NCBI RefSeq assembly: GCF_030150285.1
Contig: NZ_JASLGE010000085.1
Location: 41,840 to 105,839 of the forward strand
Reading direction: 5' to 3'
DNA: 64,000 nucleotides
Origin: Pseudomonas sp.
GTDB taxonomy: Bacteria > Pseudomonadota > Gammaproteobacteria > Pseudomonadales > Pseudomonadaceae
Shown: piece by piece, positions 18,817-27,718 of the stretch
Layout: each line of letters opens with the position of its first letter
How positions within the stretch are numbered: the stretch's first letter is position 1
Made by a program: the position numbers and the translations under genes
Notes under the pieces: generated by a model
Databases searched by the model: none
The model's input: only the letters and a program-made list of their open reading frames with translations
Told to the model about the DNA's origin: nothing

Positions 18817-19755
18817 ATGAGCGAGCTGGATCGCTACCTGAATGCCGCGACCCGCGACAACACTCGGCGCAGTTATCGCGCCGCCATTGAGCACTTCGAA
18901 GTGACCTGGGGTGGGTTTCTGCCCGCCACCAGTGACAGCGTTGCGCGGTATCTGGTGGCACACGCCGGCCAGCTGTCGATCAACACGTTAAAACTGCGGT
19001 TGTCGGCGATTGCTCAGTGGCACAACAGCCAGGGCTTTGCCGACCCCACCAAGGCACCGGTGGTGCGCAAAGTGTTCAAGGGCATTCGTGCGCTGCACCC
19101 GGCGCAAGAGAAGCAAGCCGAGCCCCTGCAACTGCAACATCTGGAGAAAGTCATCGCCTGGCTGGACAGCGAAGCGCTTGCCGCGCAAGCACAAGGGGAC
19201 AGGCCGGGGCTGTTGCGTGCGCGGCGGGATGCGGCCCTGATCCTGCTGGGGTTTTGGCGCGGATTTCGCAGCGATGAACTGTGCCGCTTGCAGATAGAGC
19301 ATGTGCAAGCCGTGGCGGGTTCCGGCATTACCTTGTATGTGCCGCGCAGCAAGGGTGACCGGGACAACCTGGGTAAGACTTTCCAGACCCCGGCGCTGAT
19401 GCGCCTGTGCCCGGTGCGGGCCTATATTGAGTGGCTCAATGCGGCGGCATTGGTGCGCGGGCCGGTTTTTCGGGGAATTGATCGCTGGGGCAACCTGGGG
19501 GAGTCAGGGTTGCACGCCAATAGCGTGATCGCGTTATTGCGCCAGGCGTTGCAACGCGCCGGCATTGCGGCCGAGCATTACTCCAGTCACTCATTGCGTC
19601 GCGGTTTTGCAACATGGGCGCATCAGAGTGGGTGGGATCTCAAATCGCTGATGAATTACGTCGGCTGGAAGGATGTAAAGTCTGCGATGCGCTATGTTGA
19701 ATCCACCCCGTTTGCCGGGATGAGCCTTACCGCTGAAAAACACATTGGTCACTGA
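18817..19755 (+). CDS. Tyrosine recombinase / phage-type integrase
   Basis: 312 residues. It has an N-terminal SAM-like core-binding domain (LDRYLNAATRDNTRRSYRAAIEHFEVTWGG) and a C-terminal catalytic domain. The catalytic residues are readable: Arg in GFWRGFRSDELCRL, HxxR in SHSLRRGFATWAH, and Tyr in SAMRYVESTPF after GWKDVK. It is shorter than prophage integrases and no prophage or island genes flank it. It is divergent from the kfrA-like gene across about 180 bases; the pairing suggests a linked function rather than an integrated element. Confidence 0.92.
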   Translation: MSELDRYLNAATRDNTRRSYRAAIEHFEVTWGGFLPATSDSVARYLVAHAGQLSINTLKLRLSAIAQWHNSQGFADPTKAPVVRKVFKGIRALHPAQEKQAEPLQLQHLEKVIAWLDSEALAAQAQGDRPGLLRARRDAALILLGFWRGFRSDELCRLQIEHVQAVAGSGITLYVPRSKGDRDNLGKTFQTPALMRLCPVRAYIEWLNAAALVRGPVFRGIDRWGNLGESGLHANSVIALLRQALQRAGIAAEHYSSHSLRRGFATWAHQSGWDLKSLMNYVGWKDVKSAMRYVESTPFAGMSLTAEKHIGH

Positions 19756-19822
19756 TCGAGATCAGGTTGAAAACCGTCGAGTCGGTTCATATTTAGATTT
19801 CGGCTATTTATGGTGTCACTCG

Positions 19823-19859
19823 ATAGTCAAAACCAATCGTAAGCATCAGCTTTGCCAAT
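19823..19859 (+). promoter_or_regulatory. OxyR-type binding site upstream of ahpC
   Basis: ATAG-N7-CAAT-N7-ATCA-N7-CAAT: four tetrads at the exact 7-base spacing of the OxyR consensus ATAG-N7-CTAT-N7-ATAG-N7-CTAT, 12 of 16 positions matching. It ends 68 bases ahead of the ahpC ATG, consistent with peroxide-induced expression. Confidence 0.65.
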
Positions 19860-19927
19860 GAGCCAGTCACGAAATGTGTTGTTAGGATTCACCCCATCAA
19901 CTTTTCAACCCTGACGGAGAGTCAACG

Positions 19928-20491
19928 ATGCCTATCATCAACAGCCAAGTAAAACCGTTCAAAGCAACTGCCTACAAAAACGGCAGCTTCGTGGAAGTGT
20001 CGGACGCTGACCTGAGAGGCAAGTGGTCTGTCGTGTTCTTCTACCCAGCCGACTTCACCTTCGTTTGCCCAACCGAGCTGGAAGACCTGGCTGACAACTA
20101 CGAAGAGTTCAAAAAACTCGGCGTAGAAATCTACAGCGTGTCGACTGACACCCACTTTGCTCACGCTGCCTGGCACAACACGTCGCCCGCCATCGGTAAA
20201 ATCCAGTACACCATGATCGGCGACCCTACGCTGACCATCTCCCGCAACTTCGACGTGCTGATCGAAGAAGCTGGCCTGGCTGACCGCGGTACGTTCGTGA
20301 TCAACCCGGAAGGTCAGATCAAGATCGTTGAACTGAACGACGGCGGTGTTGGCCGTGACGCTTCCGAGCTGCTGCGCAAAATCAAGGCCGCTCAGTACGT
20401 TGCTGCTCACCCGGGCGAAGTGTGCCCAGCCAAATGGAAAGAAGGTGAATCCACCCTCGCTCCTTCGCTGGACCTGGTTGGCAAGATCTAA
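19928..20491 (+). CDS. ahpC: Alkyl hydroperoxide reductase C (2-Cys peroxiredoxin)
   Basis: 187 residues, [33 protein letters not shown]..., the standard AhpC length. The peroxidatic Cys is in [13 protein letters not shown] and the resolving Cys in [13 protein letters not shown]. It reduces peroxides in the cytoplasm and is recycled by AhpF encoded next. GGAGAG lies 7 bases before the ATG. Codon use is highly biased, fitting an abundant protein. Confidence 0.98.
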   Translation: MPIINSQVKPFKATAYKNGSFVEVSDADLRGKWSVVFFYPADFTFVCPTELEDLADNYEEFKKLGVEIYSVSTDTHFAHAAWHNTSPAIGKIQYTMIGDPTLTISRNFDVLIEEAGLADRGTFVINPEGQIKIVELNDGGVGRDASELLRKIKAAQYVAAHPGEVCPAKWKEGESTLAPSLDLVGKI

Positions 20492-20551
20492 GCTTGTGCG
20501 CCAGACAAGGGCGGTGATCCGCACCTGAGTTGTTCGCTGCACCGCCCTCAA

Positions 20552-20586
20552 AACGCCCGGGCGACATTCGCTCGGGCGTTTTTTTT
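20552..20586 (+). terminator. Terminator between ahpC and ahpF
   Basis: AACGCCCG ... CGGGCGTT followed by seven or more T, 60 bases after ahpC. It probably ends most ahpC transcripts while some read through into ahpF, giving unequal amounts of the two proteins. Confidence 0.9.
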
Positions 20587-20618
20587 GACACAGAATTAAA
20601 CCGTAGGAGATCGCCCGT

Positions 20619-22181
20619 ATGTTGGACGCCAATCTAAAAGCTCAATTGAAGTCATACCTGGAGCGGGTCACACAGCCGATCGAGATCGTTGCCTCTCTCG
20701 ACGACGGTGCGAAATCCCGTGAAATGCATGACCTGTTAAAAGAAATTTCCAGCCTGTCCAGCCAGATTACATTGCTGGACAACGGCAACGATGCGCGGAA
20801 GCCGTCGTTCTCGCTGAACCGCCCAGGCGGGGATATCAGCCTGCGTTTTGCCGGCATTCCCATGGGGCACGAATTTACATCGCTGGTGCTGGCCTTGCTG
20901 CAAGTCGGCGGCCACCCTTCGAAAGCCAGTGCCGAAGTGATTGAGCAAATTCGCTCCCTTAAAGGTGAGTTCAACTTCGAGACCTACTTCTCGCTGTCCT
21001 GTCAGAACTGCCCGGACGTCGTGCAGGCGCTGAACCTGATGGCCGTGCTGAACCCGAACATTCGCCACGTGGCCATTGACGGTGCGCTGTTTCAGGATGA
21101 AGTCACCGAGCGTCAAGTGATGGCGGTGCCAAGCGTTTACCTGAACGGGGTTAACTTCGGTCAGGGCCGCATGGGCCTGGAAGAGATTCTTGGCAAGCTG
21201 GACACCAGTGCCATTGAGCGTCAGGCTGAAAAAATCAGCGCTAAAGAAGCCTTTGATGTGCTGGTGATTGGTGGCGGCCCGGCCGGTGCTGCGGCAGCCA
21301 TTTATGCGGCGCGCAAAGGCATCCGTACCGGCGTGGCCGCCGAGCGATTTGGCGGTCAGGTACTCGACACCATGGCCATCGAGAACTTTATTTCGGTGCA
21401 GGAAACCGAAGGGCCGAAACTGGCCACTGCCCTTGAAGAGCACGTTAAGCAGTACGACGTTGACATCATGAACCTGCAGCGGGCCGATCAGTTGCTGCCG
21501 GGCCAGGCGGGTGAGTTGCACGAGGTGAAATTTGCCAGCGGTGCTTCGCTCAAAGCCAAGACCGTGATTCTGGCCACCGGTGCGCGCTGGAGAGAGATGA
21601 ACGTACCAGGCGAACAGGAATACCGCAGCCGTGGCGTGGCGTACTGCCCGCACTGTGACGGCCCATTGTTCAAGGGCAAACGCGTTGCGGTTATCGGTGG
21701 TGGGAACTCGGGTGTGGAAGCGGCCATCGACCTGGCAGGCATCGTGTCACACGTGACCTTGCTCGAGTTCGACACCCGGTTGCGCGCTGACGCTGTGTTG
21801 CAACGCAAGCTCAACAGCTTGCCAAACGTGACCGTGATCACCAATGCCCAGACCACTGAAGTCACTGGCGACGGTCAGAAAGTCAATGGCCTGCGTTACA
21901 AGGACCGCGCCACCGAGGCGGTGCACACTGTCGAGCTGGAAGGGATCTTTGTTCAGATCGGTCTGTTGCCTAATACCGACTGGCTCAAGGGTTCGATTGA
22001 GCTGACACCACGCGGCGAGATCATTGTTGATGCACGCGGTGAGACGTCGATCCCTGGCATCTTTGCTGCCGGCGACGTGACGACCGTGCCGTACAAGCAG
22101 ATCGTGATTGCGATCGGTGAGGGGGCCAAAGCTTCGCTGAGTGCGTTCGATCACTTGATCCGAACCTCCGCGCCAGCCTGA
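20619..22181 (+). CDS. ahpF: Alkyl hydroperoxide reductase subunit F
   Basis: 520 residues. An N-terminal tandem thioredoxin-like domain carries the CxxC in [11 protein letters not shown] (about 125-135). A thioredoxin-reductase-like part starts at about 210 ([26 protein letters not shown] site) with the redox pair in [11 protein letters not shown] and an NADH site ([19 protein letters not shown]). It passes electrons from NADH to AhpC. TAGGAG precedes ATG 20619. Confidence 0.98.
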   Translation: MLDANLKAQLKSYLERVTQPIEIVASLDDGAKSREMHDLLKEISSLSSQITLLDNGNDARKPSFSLNRPGGDISLRFAGIPMGHEFTSLVLALLQVGGHPSKASAEVIEQIRSLKGEFNFETYFSLSCQNCPDVVQALNLMAVLNPNIRHVAIDGALFQDEVTERQVMAVPSVYLNGVNFGQGRMGLEEILGKLDTSAIERQAEKISAKEAFDVLVIGGGPAGAAAAIYAARKGIRTGVAAERFGGQVLDTMAIENFISVQETEGPKLATALEEHVKQYDVDIMNLQRADQLLPGQAGELHEVKFASGASLKAKTVILATGARWREMNVPGEQEYRSRGVAYCPHCDGPLFKGKRVAVIGGGNSGVEAAIDLAGIVSHVTLLEFDTRLRADAVLQRKLNSLPNVTVITNAQTTEVTGDGQKVNGLRYKDRATEAVHTVELEGIFVQIGLLPNTDWLKGSIELTPRGEIIVDARGETSIPGIFAAGDVTTVPYKQIVIAIGEGAKASLSAFDHLIRTSAPA

Positions 22182-22194
22182 TAGGCGCTGAAAT

Positions 22195-22226
22195 AAAAAA
22201 CCCATGAGCGATCATGGGTTTTTTTT
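22195..22226. terminator. Bidirectional terminator between ahpF and gloA
   Basis: A-run, ACCCATGA, loop GCGA, TCATGGGT, T-run: symmetric, lying between convergent genes, so it can serve both strands. Confidence 0.92.
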
Positions 22227-22236
22227 GCGCCGGTTT

Positions 22237-22758
22237 TTACAGCGGTTGCGGCTGGATAATCTCGACCCAATAAGCGTCAGGGTCTTTGATAAAGGCCAGG
22301 GACTTCATGCGACCATCGGTCAGGCGCTTCTGGAAGTCCACGCCCAGGGTTTCGAAGCGCTCACAGGCGGCAACGATATCGGGTACTGAAATACAGATAT
22401 GACCAAAGCCGCGCGGGTCAGTGTTGCCGTTGTGGTAAGCAAACCCGGCATCCTTCTCGGTGCCGTGGTTGTGAGTCAGTTCCAGAATGCCAGGGATCGA
22501 TTTCATCCAGACCGTGCGCGCAGCATCGTCGGCCGGGATCTGGGCTTTATCCACCAGCGCCAGGAAGTACAGGCTGAACTCGGCTTCAGGGAAGTCACGT
22601 TTTTCAAGCAACGAAAAGCCCAGGATGCGGGTGTAGAAATCGAGTGATTTCTCGATGTCCTTGACGCGCAGCATGGTGTGGTTGAACACGAAGTTTTGGG
22701 TAGCGTTATCGGGTTCGGCGGTAACACCAGGTACATTGTTCAGTTCTTGCAGGCTCAT
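22237..22758 (-). CDS. gloA: Lactoylglutathione lyase (glyoxalase I)
   Basis: 173 residues. It is a VOC fold with the four metal ligands visible: His in NFVFNHTMLRVKD, Glu in GILELTHNHG, His in GFGHICISVPD and Glu in AYWVEIIQPQPL. It converts the hemithioacetal of methylglyoxal and glutathione to S-lactoylglutathione. The long N-terminal leader and the NHGTEKDAGFAYHNGNTDPRGFGH loop are typical of the longer, Zn-type form found in Pseudomonas. GGAGGG precedes ATG 22758. Confidence 0.96.
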   Translation of the reverse strand: MSLQELNNVPGVTAEPDNATQNFVFNHTMLRVKDIEKSLDFYTRILGFSLLEKRDFPEAEFSLYFLALVDKAQIPADDAARTVWMKSIPGILELTHNHGTEKDAGFAYHNGNTDPRGFGHICISVPDIVAACERFETLGVDFQKRLTDGRMKSLAFIKDPDAYWVEIIQPQPL

Positions 22759-22877
22759 GAACCCTCCGAAAGTGATGCGTAAGTGATCGGTCGCTACGGT
22801 GAGCGTGGTGGGTCAATGATACGGAATGTTACCTTGTGGGCCAAGGAGCAGGTGGGTTGCTGCCCAAATCGCAGGCA

Positions 22878-22960
22878 AAAAGAAGCCCGCCGAAGCGGGC
22901 ATGGGGCGCTAGTCCTTTAGCAGCTTTCATCCTGTGCTGACAGGTGTGAAAAATCTGTGA
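22878..22960 (-). ncRNA. Possible small RNA ending in a strong terminator
   Basis: On the minus strand GCCCGC-TTCG-GCGGGC is followed by TTCTTTTTG, a good terminator. No coding gene ends there: the mvaU-like gene already has its own terminator about 280 bases earlier. Upstream are a CAGC...GCTG stem with GGA in its loop and a further GGA. The 5' end and promoter are not identified, so boundaries are guesses. Confidence 0.35.
22885..22900 (-). terminator. Orphan terminator hairpin (minus strand)
   Basis: Six-base GC stem with a stable TTCG tetraloop and a T-rich tail only in the minus direction. Confidence 0.7.
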
Positions 22961-23178
22961 AACCTTTGACTATTTACATTCGCTCTACTGCAACAGGCTC
23001 GTTGCGGTGACTAAAGAGGGCGTGTGGAAAAGCGGTGTCTCTCTGGCGGCACAGGCTTATTGCATTCTTACTGTCACCCCACATTCATTTGAGGAATGAA
23101 CATAACAGTAAGGTGGACTTTTTATAACAAAATAAATGCGGGTATGCGGGTATTAACGTGGCGTATGCCAGGCATTAA

Positions 23179-23202
23179 AAAACCCTGCGGCGGCAAGGTT
23201 TT
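23179..23202 (-). terminator. Terminator after the mvaU-like gene
   Basis: AAAACC.TGC-GGCG-GCA.GGTTTT with a single mismatch, followed on the minus strand by a T-run, 16 bases past the stop. Confidence 0.75.
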
Positions 23203-23217
23203 AAATCACATTAATAC

Positions 23218-23580
23218 TTAAGCACGAAGCCAGGAGTCTACGGTATCGGCACCGTATTGTTCTTTCCAGGCTTTCAAGCCTCGGTGATTGCCGCCTTTGG
23301 TTTCTATCAACTCACCGGTGTGCGGGTTTTGATAAACCTTCAGAACACGCGCTTTACGTTGTTTAGGGGCTGCTGCTGCCTTTTTGGACGCCGACGGGTT
23401 AGGGTCCAGCAGGGCGATAATGTCGCGCAGGTTCTTGTCATAGGTTTTCATCAGCCCCTGAAGTTTTTGCTCGAACTCAATTTCTTTTTTCAGTCCGGCA
23501 TCATTCTTCAAGGCTTCCAGTTGCGCCAACTGCTCTTGAAGGGCTTTTTCCGCGGCACGAAACTCAGCAAGTCTAGACAA
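23218..23580 (-). CDS. mvaU: MvaT/MvaU-family H-NS-like silencer
   Basis: 120 residues starting SRLAEFRAAEKALQEQLAQLEALKNDAGLKKEIEFEQKL, the N-terminal coiled-coil oligomerisation domain. A Lys/Ala-rich linker and the C-terminal AT-hook-like DNA-binding domain (YQNPHTGELIETKGGNHRGLKAWKEQYG) follow. It binds AT-rich DNA and silences horizontally acquired genes. The N-terminus is closer to MvaU than MvaT as I recall them. The start is TTG at 23580 with GGAG 8 bases upstream. Confidence 0.92.
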   Translation of the reverse strand: MSRLAEFRAAEKALQEQLAQLEALKNDAGLKKEIEFEQKLQGLMKTYDKNLRDIIALLDPNPSASKKAAAAPKQRKARVLKVYQNPHTGELIETKGGNHRGLKAWKEQYGADTVDSWLRA

Positions 23581-23762
23581 AGTGATTACTCCAGTCGTGG
23601 CTTCGGCAATAGAGGACCGAAGTGAATTAGTACAGCAAGGGTGCAGAGAGGGGAATGAATGAGCCCCAGCCTTTCAAGGGTGTTAACTAAACATTAACCC
23701 AATATTAAGCACCCTTGCCAAGCCAAAAAAAGTGTAGTTGTTTATACCCTCAGTGCCAAGTC

Positions 23763-25310
23763 TCATGTGTGACTAAGGCGTGCCTTTAAGGCGCTGATGA
23801 AATCACTGGCGGGCAAGGGGCGAGAGAATAGATAACCTTGTAGAAAATCAACGCCCTTGCTGGCGAGGTAATCACGCTGCTCTTCAGTTTCTATGCCTTC
23901 AGCGACAATCTTCAAGTCGAGCTTGGCACTCAACTCAATAATACTGTCGAGAATATGCCGGGACAGTGCATCGGCCCCAATCATGGCAACAAAGCTCTTA
24001 TCGATTTTCAAGTAGTCGACATTAAAGTCTCGCAAGTAGGTCAAGCTGGAGTGACCGGTACCAAAGTCATCGATGGCAATGGTGATGCCCATGGCATGCA
24101 GCTTGGCAAACAGTGCGTGAGTAATGTCGGTAGGCGCGATCAGCTCGCGCTCGGTGAGTTCGAGGACCAGGCGGATATGGTCCTTGGGGAAGGCTTGCAA
24201 GAACTCACGGCAGTCTTCGATTAGATCAAGGTTCTCGCAATGCCGGGCGGTGATGTTGAAGCCCACATGAAAGCCGGCTTGCAGACTGCCAACATGGGGT
24301 GCCAATAACGCCGCGGTTTGCTGCATCAGCGAGCGGGTCATGGGAATAATCAGGCCTGAGTGCTCGGCAAAGGGTATAAACAGGTCGGGGCGAACCAAGC
24401 CTTCTTGCGGGTGTTGCCAGCGCATCAATACTTCAGCCCCCGCCCATTGTTGGCTGTCACCGTGCACCACGGGCTGGAAATAAGGAATGAACTCTTGGGC
24501 CTCCAGGCCACGTTGTAATTCGTGAGTGGGCGAGGAGGCGCGCTTCTTTAAGCGATGAACAATGGTTGCCGAAATGCCTCCCAGAAAAAACAGCAGCACC
24601 AGTACACCCAGGTATTCAGCAATCACATGATGCCAAAGTTCGTTGGCACGAAAACCTGCGACCACTCGGTAAGGGTAATGAGTGGATGGCACGCTGTTGT
24701 TCGCCACGGGGTAAAGCGGCGGCGCTGTGGGATGGACGTTGCCGGAGCGATCGATCCAGTTGTCACCTGCTTGAAAGATCAATTGCGCTCTTTGGTTGGG
24801 CTGGCCCAATGCATGGATCAGATGAAAACCATAAATACTGACCAACACCCCACGACTGTCTTTCTGTTGGCGATAAATCAGCAGCGGGTCATTGGGGGTT
24901 ACTGGGTTGCCAGGCATTAACCACAATTCACCGCCTGCATAGTTCTGCGGGTAAACAGGTTCGTTGAAGCTACCGAACAAGGAGGTGCAATAGATCTGAT
25001 TATCTTGAATCAGATTGACTGAGCGCACAAAAGGGCGGCGGGTAACCTGGTCGCGAAGTGCAAGTTCTACATGGCTGCATTCTTCTCCGGCCAAGGGCAA
25101 CACAACATTGGCGGCACGTGCAGCGTTGTCAAGAATCCCGTCGAATTGGCGCACGGCCTCTTCAGCGGTGTGCCTTGAGGTCAGCTCCAATGAGCGGTTG
25201 GCCTGCCAGACTATAATGACTATGCCCAGTACCACGGGCATCAATCCACTGAACACAATCAACGCGTAGCGATCAGTCCATTTGCGGGTCAGTGTGTGCG
25301 CTAATTGCAT
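23763..25310 (-). CDS. Membrane cyclic-di-GMP phosphodiesterase (CSS-motif + EAL)
   Basis: 515 residues. TM1 is at about 17-36. A periplasmic domain with two conserved cysteines (GEECSHVE and NQIYCTSLFG) follows, like the CSS redox-sensing domain, then TM2 at about 232-252. The cytoplasmic EAL domain (about 265-510) has AEVLMRW (EVL for EAL), FNITARH, LELTERE, the metal motif DDFGTGHSS, DYLKIDKSF and IVAEGIET. Catalytic acids appear intact, so it should hydrolyse c-di-GMP, probably controlled by periplasmic thiol state. Confidence 0.93.
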   Translation of the reverse strand: MQLAHTLTRKWTDRYALIVFSGLMPVVLGIVIIVWQANRSLELTSRHTAEEAVRQFDGILDNAARAANVVLPLAGEECSHVELALRDQVTRRPFVRSVNLIQDNQIYCTSLFGSFNEPVYPQNYAGGELWLMPGNPVTPNDPLLIYRQQKDSRGVLVSIYGFHLIHALGQPNQRAQLIFQAGDNWIDRSGNVHPTAPPLYPVANNSVPSTHYPYRVVAGFRANELWHHVIAEYLGVLVLLFFLGGISATIVHRLKKRASSPTHELQRGLEAQEFIPYFQPVVHGDSQQWAGAEVLMRWQHPQEGLVRPDLFIPFAEHSGLIIPMTRSLMQQTAALLAPHVGSLQAGFHVGFNITARHCENLDLIEDCREFLQAFPKDHIRLVLELTERELIAPTDITHALFAKLHAMGITIAIDDFGTGHSSLTYLRDFNVDYLKIDKSFVAMIGADALSRHILDSIIELSAKLDLKIVAEGIETEEQRDYLASKGVDFLQGYLFSRPLPASDFISALKARLSHT

Positions 25311-25676
25311 TGCGGATCCTGCAAACAGAAGGGGGCTGGACAGCTGCGGAGCACTGCAGGCACCGCCAGTGGTTATGTAAGGGCTGTGCTTAATGTAAAG
25401 CCTAGCATTGCCATTGGGCTATTTCACATCGCGTGGGACAAATAGGATTACGCCATGTAGAATCTGCTTACGCATAAAAGAATAATGGCTTTTGCAAGCA
25501 CAAGCCCCCCGCGTATAGAGATGGGTCCAAATGAAGGTATTCGGTTTTCAACTGATCTACGGTGATTTCCTGGCGCGCAGTGTGCGCGGGATCTCCTGTG
25601 CTCCGCCCGTCGCCCTCGGCATTATTAGTTAATAACCTGTTGTTAATTCTAAAAATGACCATGATGAGGTGCCGAA
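25311..25676. other. Intergenic region upstream of hpd
   Basis: 366 bases separating divergent genes. No ORF supported. A CGCGC-AGTGT-GCGCG hairpin lies at 25574-25588; GAGG precedes the hpd ATG. No recognisable regulator site. Confidence 0.4.
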
Positions 25677-26753
25677 ATGGCTGATCTATACGAAAATCCG
25701 ATGGGCTTGATGGGCTTTGAATTCATCGAGTTCGCATCGCCTTTGCCCAATACCCTTGAACCCATTTTCGAAATCATGGGTTTCACCAAGGTGGCGACCC
25801 ACCGCTCCAAGAATGTCCATCTGTACCGCCAGGGCGAGATCAACCTGATCCTCAACAATGAGCCCAATAGTGTGGCGTCTTATTTCGCCGCCGAGCATGG
25901 CCCTTCGGTGTGCGGTATGGCATTTCGAGTGCGCGATGCCCAGAAGGCTTACAACCGTGCGCTGGAATTGGGCGCGCAGCCGATTGAAATCAAGACCGGC
26001 CCGATGGAACTGAACTTGCCGGCGATCAAAGGCATTGGTGGCGCGCCGCTGTACCTGATTGACCGTTACGGCGAAGGCAGTTCGATCTATGACATCGACT
26101 TCGTATTTATCGAAGGCGTTGATCGTCACCCGGTGGGTGCCGGCCTCAAAATCATCGACCACCTGACCCATAACGTGTACCGCGGTCGTATGGCGTACTG
26201 GGCCAACTTCTATGAAAAATTGTTCAACTTCCGTGAAATTCGCTATTTCGACATCAAGGGCGAATACACTGGCCTGACCTCCAAAGCGATGACCGCCCCG
26301 GATGGCATGATCCGTATTCCTTTGAACGAAGAGTCGTCCAAAGGTGCGGGCCAGATCGAAGAGTTCCTGATGCAGTTCAACGGTGAGGGCATTCAACACG
26401 TTGCCTTTCTCAGCGATGACCTGGTCAAGACCTGGGATGCACTGAAGAAAATCGGCATGCGCTTTATGACCGCGCCACCCGAGACCTACTACGAAATGCT
26501 TGAAGGCCGCTTGCCAGGTCATGGCGAGCCGGTGGGCGAGTTGCAAGCGCGGGGTATCCTGCTGGACGGATCATCGCAGGAAGGTGACCAGCGCTTGCTG
26601 CTGCAAATCTTCTCTGAAACCCTGATGGGCCCTGTGTTCTTTGAGTTTATCCAGCGCAAGGGTGATGACGGCTTCGGTGAAGGCAACTTCAAGGCGCTGT
26701 TTGAGTCCATCGAGCGTGATCAGGTGCGCCGTGGTGTGCTGACTGCCGACTGA
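25677..26753 (+). CDS. hpd: 4-hydroxyphenylpyruvate dioxygenase
   Basis: 358 residues, the usual bacterial HPPD length, made of two VOC-type halves. The Fe(II) ligands in the C-terminal half are visible: His in [14 protein letters not shown], His in [12 protein letters not shown] and Glu in [21 protein letters not shown]. It converts 4-hydroxyphenylpyruvate to homogentisate in tyrosine degradation. It stands alone here; hmgA/fahA are not in the window. Confidence 0.98.
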   Translation: MADLYENPMGLMGFEFIEFASPLPNTLEPIFEIMGFTKVATHRSKNVHLYRQGEINLILNNEPNSVASYFAAEHGPSVCGMAFRVRDAQKAYNRALELGAQPIEIKTGPMELNLPAIKGIGGAPLYLIDRYGEGSSIYDIDFVFIEGVDRHPVGAGLKIIDHLTHNVYRGRMAYWANFYEKLFNFREIRYFDIKGEYTGLTSKAMTAPDGMIRIPLNEESSKGAGQIEEFLMQFNGEGIQHVAFLSDDLVKTWDALKKIGMRFMTAPPETYYEMLEGRLPGHGEPVGELQARGILLDGSSQEGDQRLLLQIFSETLMGPVFFEFIQRKGDDGFGEGNFKALFESIERDQVRRGVLTAD

Positions 26754-26828
26754 TCGCTAACCTGTAAACCCGCTCTTACCCAGTAGGAGGGCCACCCCGT
26801 CTTCGACGCGACGCTGTGGCTCGGCATG

Positions 26829-26906
26829 CCCTCACACAGGCTTGGCTCCGTGCGGCCGCCGCGATCGGCCGTCCCTGGCCGTGTCGCGGCTAACCCGGTG
26901 TGAGGC
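26829..26906. repeat. Nested inverted repeat downstream of hpd
   Basis: Outer arms CTCACAC (26831-26837) / GTGTGAG (26898-26904) enclose a strong hairpin GCCGCGA-T-CGGCC ... GGCCG-TG-TCGCGGC (26858-26890). It looks like an intergenic repeat unit rather than a simple terminator because it has no T-run. Confidence 0.5.
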
Positions 26907-26951
26907 CAACGTGGTTTAAGGGGGCCCTTTAGATCAAAAACCAGATCAAAA

Positions 26952-27010
26952 GATCACGAGCAAGCTCGTTCCTACAGATCCCGGCCCTGTAGGAACGCTT
27001 GCTCGCGATC
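26952..27010. repeat. REPIN (inverted REP pair)
   Basis: GATCACGAGCAAGCTCGTTC ... and its inverted partner ending GCTTGCTCGCGATC at 27010, around a central CCTACAG...CTGTAGG. This is the common Pseudomonas REP sequence in head-to-head form, mobilised by RAYT transposases. Confidence 0.8.
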
Positions 27011-27028
27011 TTCCGCTTGTCTCTTCTG

Positions 27029-27667
27029 TCAAAACAACCCCGCCGCGATATTGATCGAATACCCCAGCACCGCTGTGTTGAAGAGAAAGCCCAGTAACGA
27101 ATGCACGATCACGGCTTTGCGCATGCCGCGCGTGGTGATGGACACATCTGCCGTTTGTACGGCGACGCTGAGCGTGAAAGAGAAGTACAGAAAGTCCCAA
27201 TAGTCCGGGTTTTCTTCACCTTCGGGGAAGTGCAGGGCGGGCACCGGGCCGTCATTGTTATAGAACAGTCGTGCGTAGTGCAGCATGAAAATGACCCCGA
27301 TCATCAGCCATGAACCCACCACGGTAATGCCCGTAAGCGCGTAGTGGAGCATCTGATCGTCAGTGCCCAGCTTGCTGTTGCCTGCCAGTTCCAGGGTGAT
27401 TGCCGCCAGGCTGGCAATGGCCGCGATGCACACGGTAAACAACACCATGCTGGCATTCTCATCCTCGATTTCCGCTGTCCTTTTCACGTCACTGGCTTTG
27501 GAGCGCAACACCAGCCACAGGGTCAGGGCCAGGTAGAGCCAGACGCCAGCGTTCCAGCCCACCAGAAATTTGCTGGTGAGCGTGGCGGCCGGGGTGAAGA
27601 ATCCCACGGCCAGCCCCACGACAGTGGCGACGCTCAGACGCGGATGGGTGCGGGCAAGATGCGGCAT
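27029..27667 (-). CDS. DUF1345 membrane protein
   Basis: 212 residues from ATG 27667 (AAGGA upstream; frame open to 27706). Five to six hydrophobic segments. [55 protein letters not shown] at the C-terminus is the DUF1345 signature and resembles a pore loop. Function unknown. It is separated from the RND operon stop by 51 bases in the same direction and may share its transcript. Confidence 0.85.
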   Translation of the reverse strand: MPHLARTHPRLSVATVVGLAVGFFTPAATLTSKFLVGWNAGVWLYLALTLWLVLRSKASDVKRTAEIEDENASMVLFTVCIAAIASLAAITLELAGNSKLGTDDQMLHYALTGITVVGSWLMIGVIFMLHYARLFYNNDGPVPALHFPEGEENPDYWDFLYFSFTLSVAVQTADVSITTRGMRKAVIVHSLLGFLFNTAVLGYSINIAAGLF

Positions 27668-27718
27668 ACACAGTCCTTGTTTCCAGAGAGTGCGGCACCT
27701 TACCACGCAGCGCCACGC

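Larger units (their letters stand above)
22759..23217. other. Intergenic region with two minus-strand terminators
   Basis: No protein gene is supported. It holds the gloA promoter, a terminator-like hairpin at 22885-22900, AT-rich sequence and the MvaU terminator at 23179-23202. The spacing leaves room for a separate minus-strand transcript (see ncRNA entry). Confidence 0.5.

Noticed and set aside
17616..19755. Prophage or genomic island around the integrase
   Set aside because: No phage genes, tRNA or flanking direct repeats found; neighbours are housekeeping genes.
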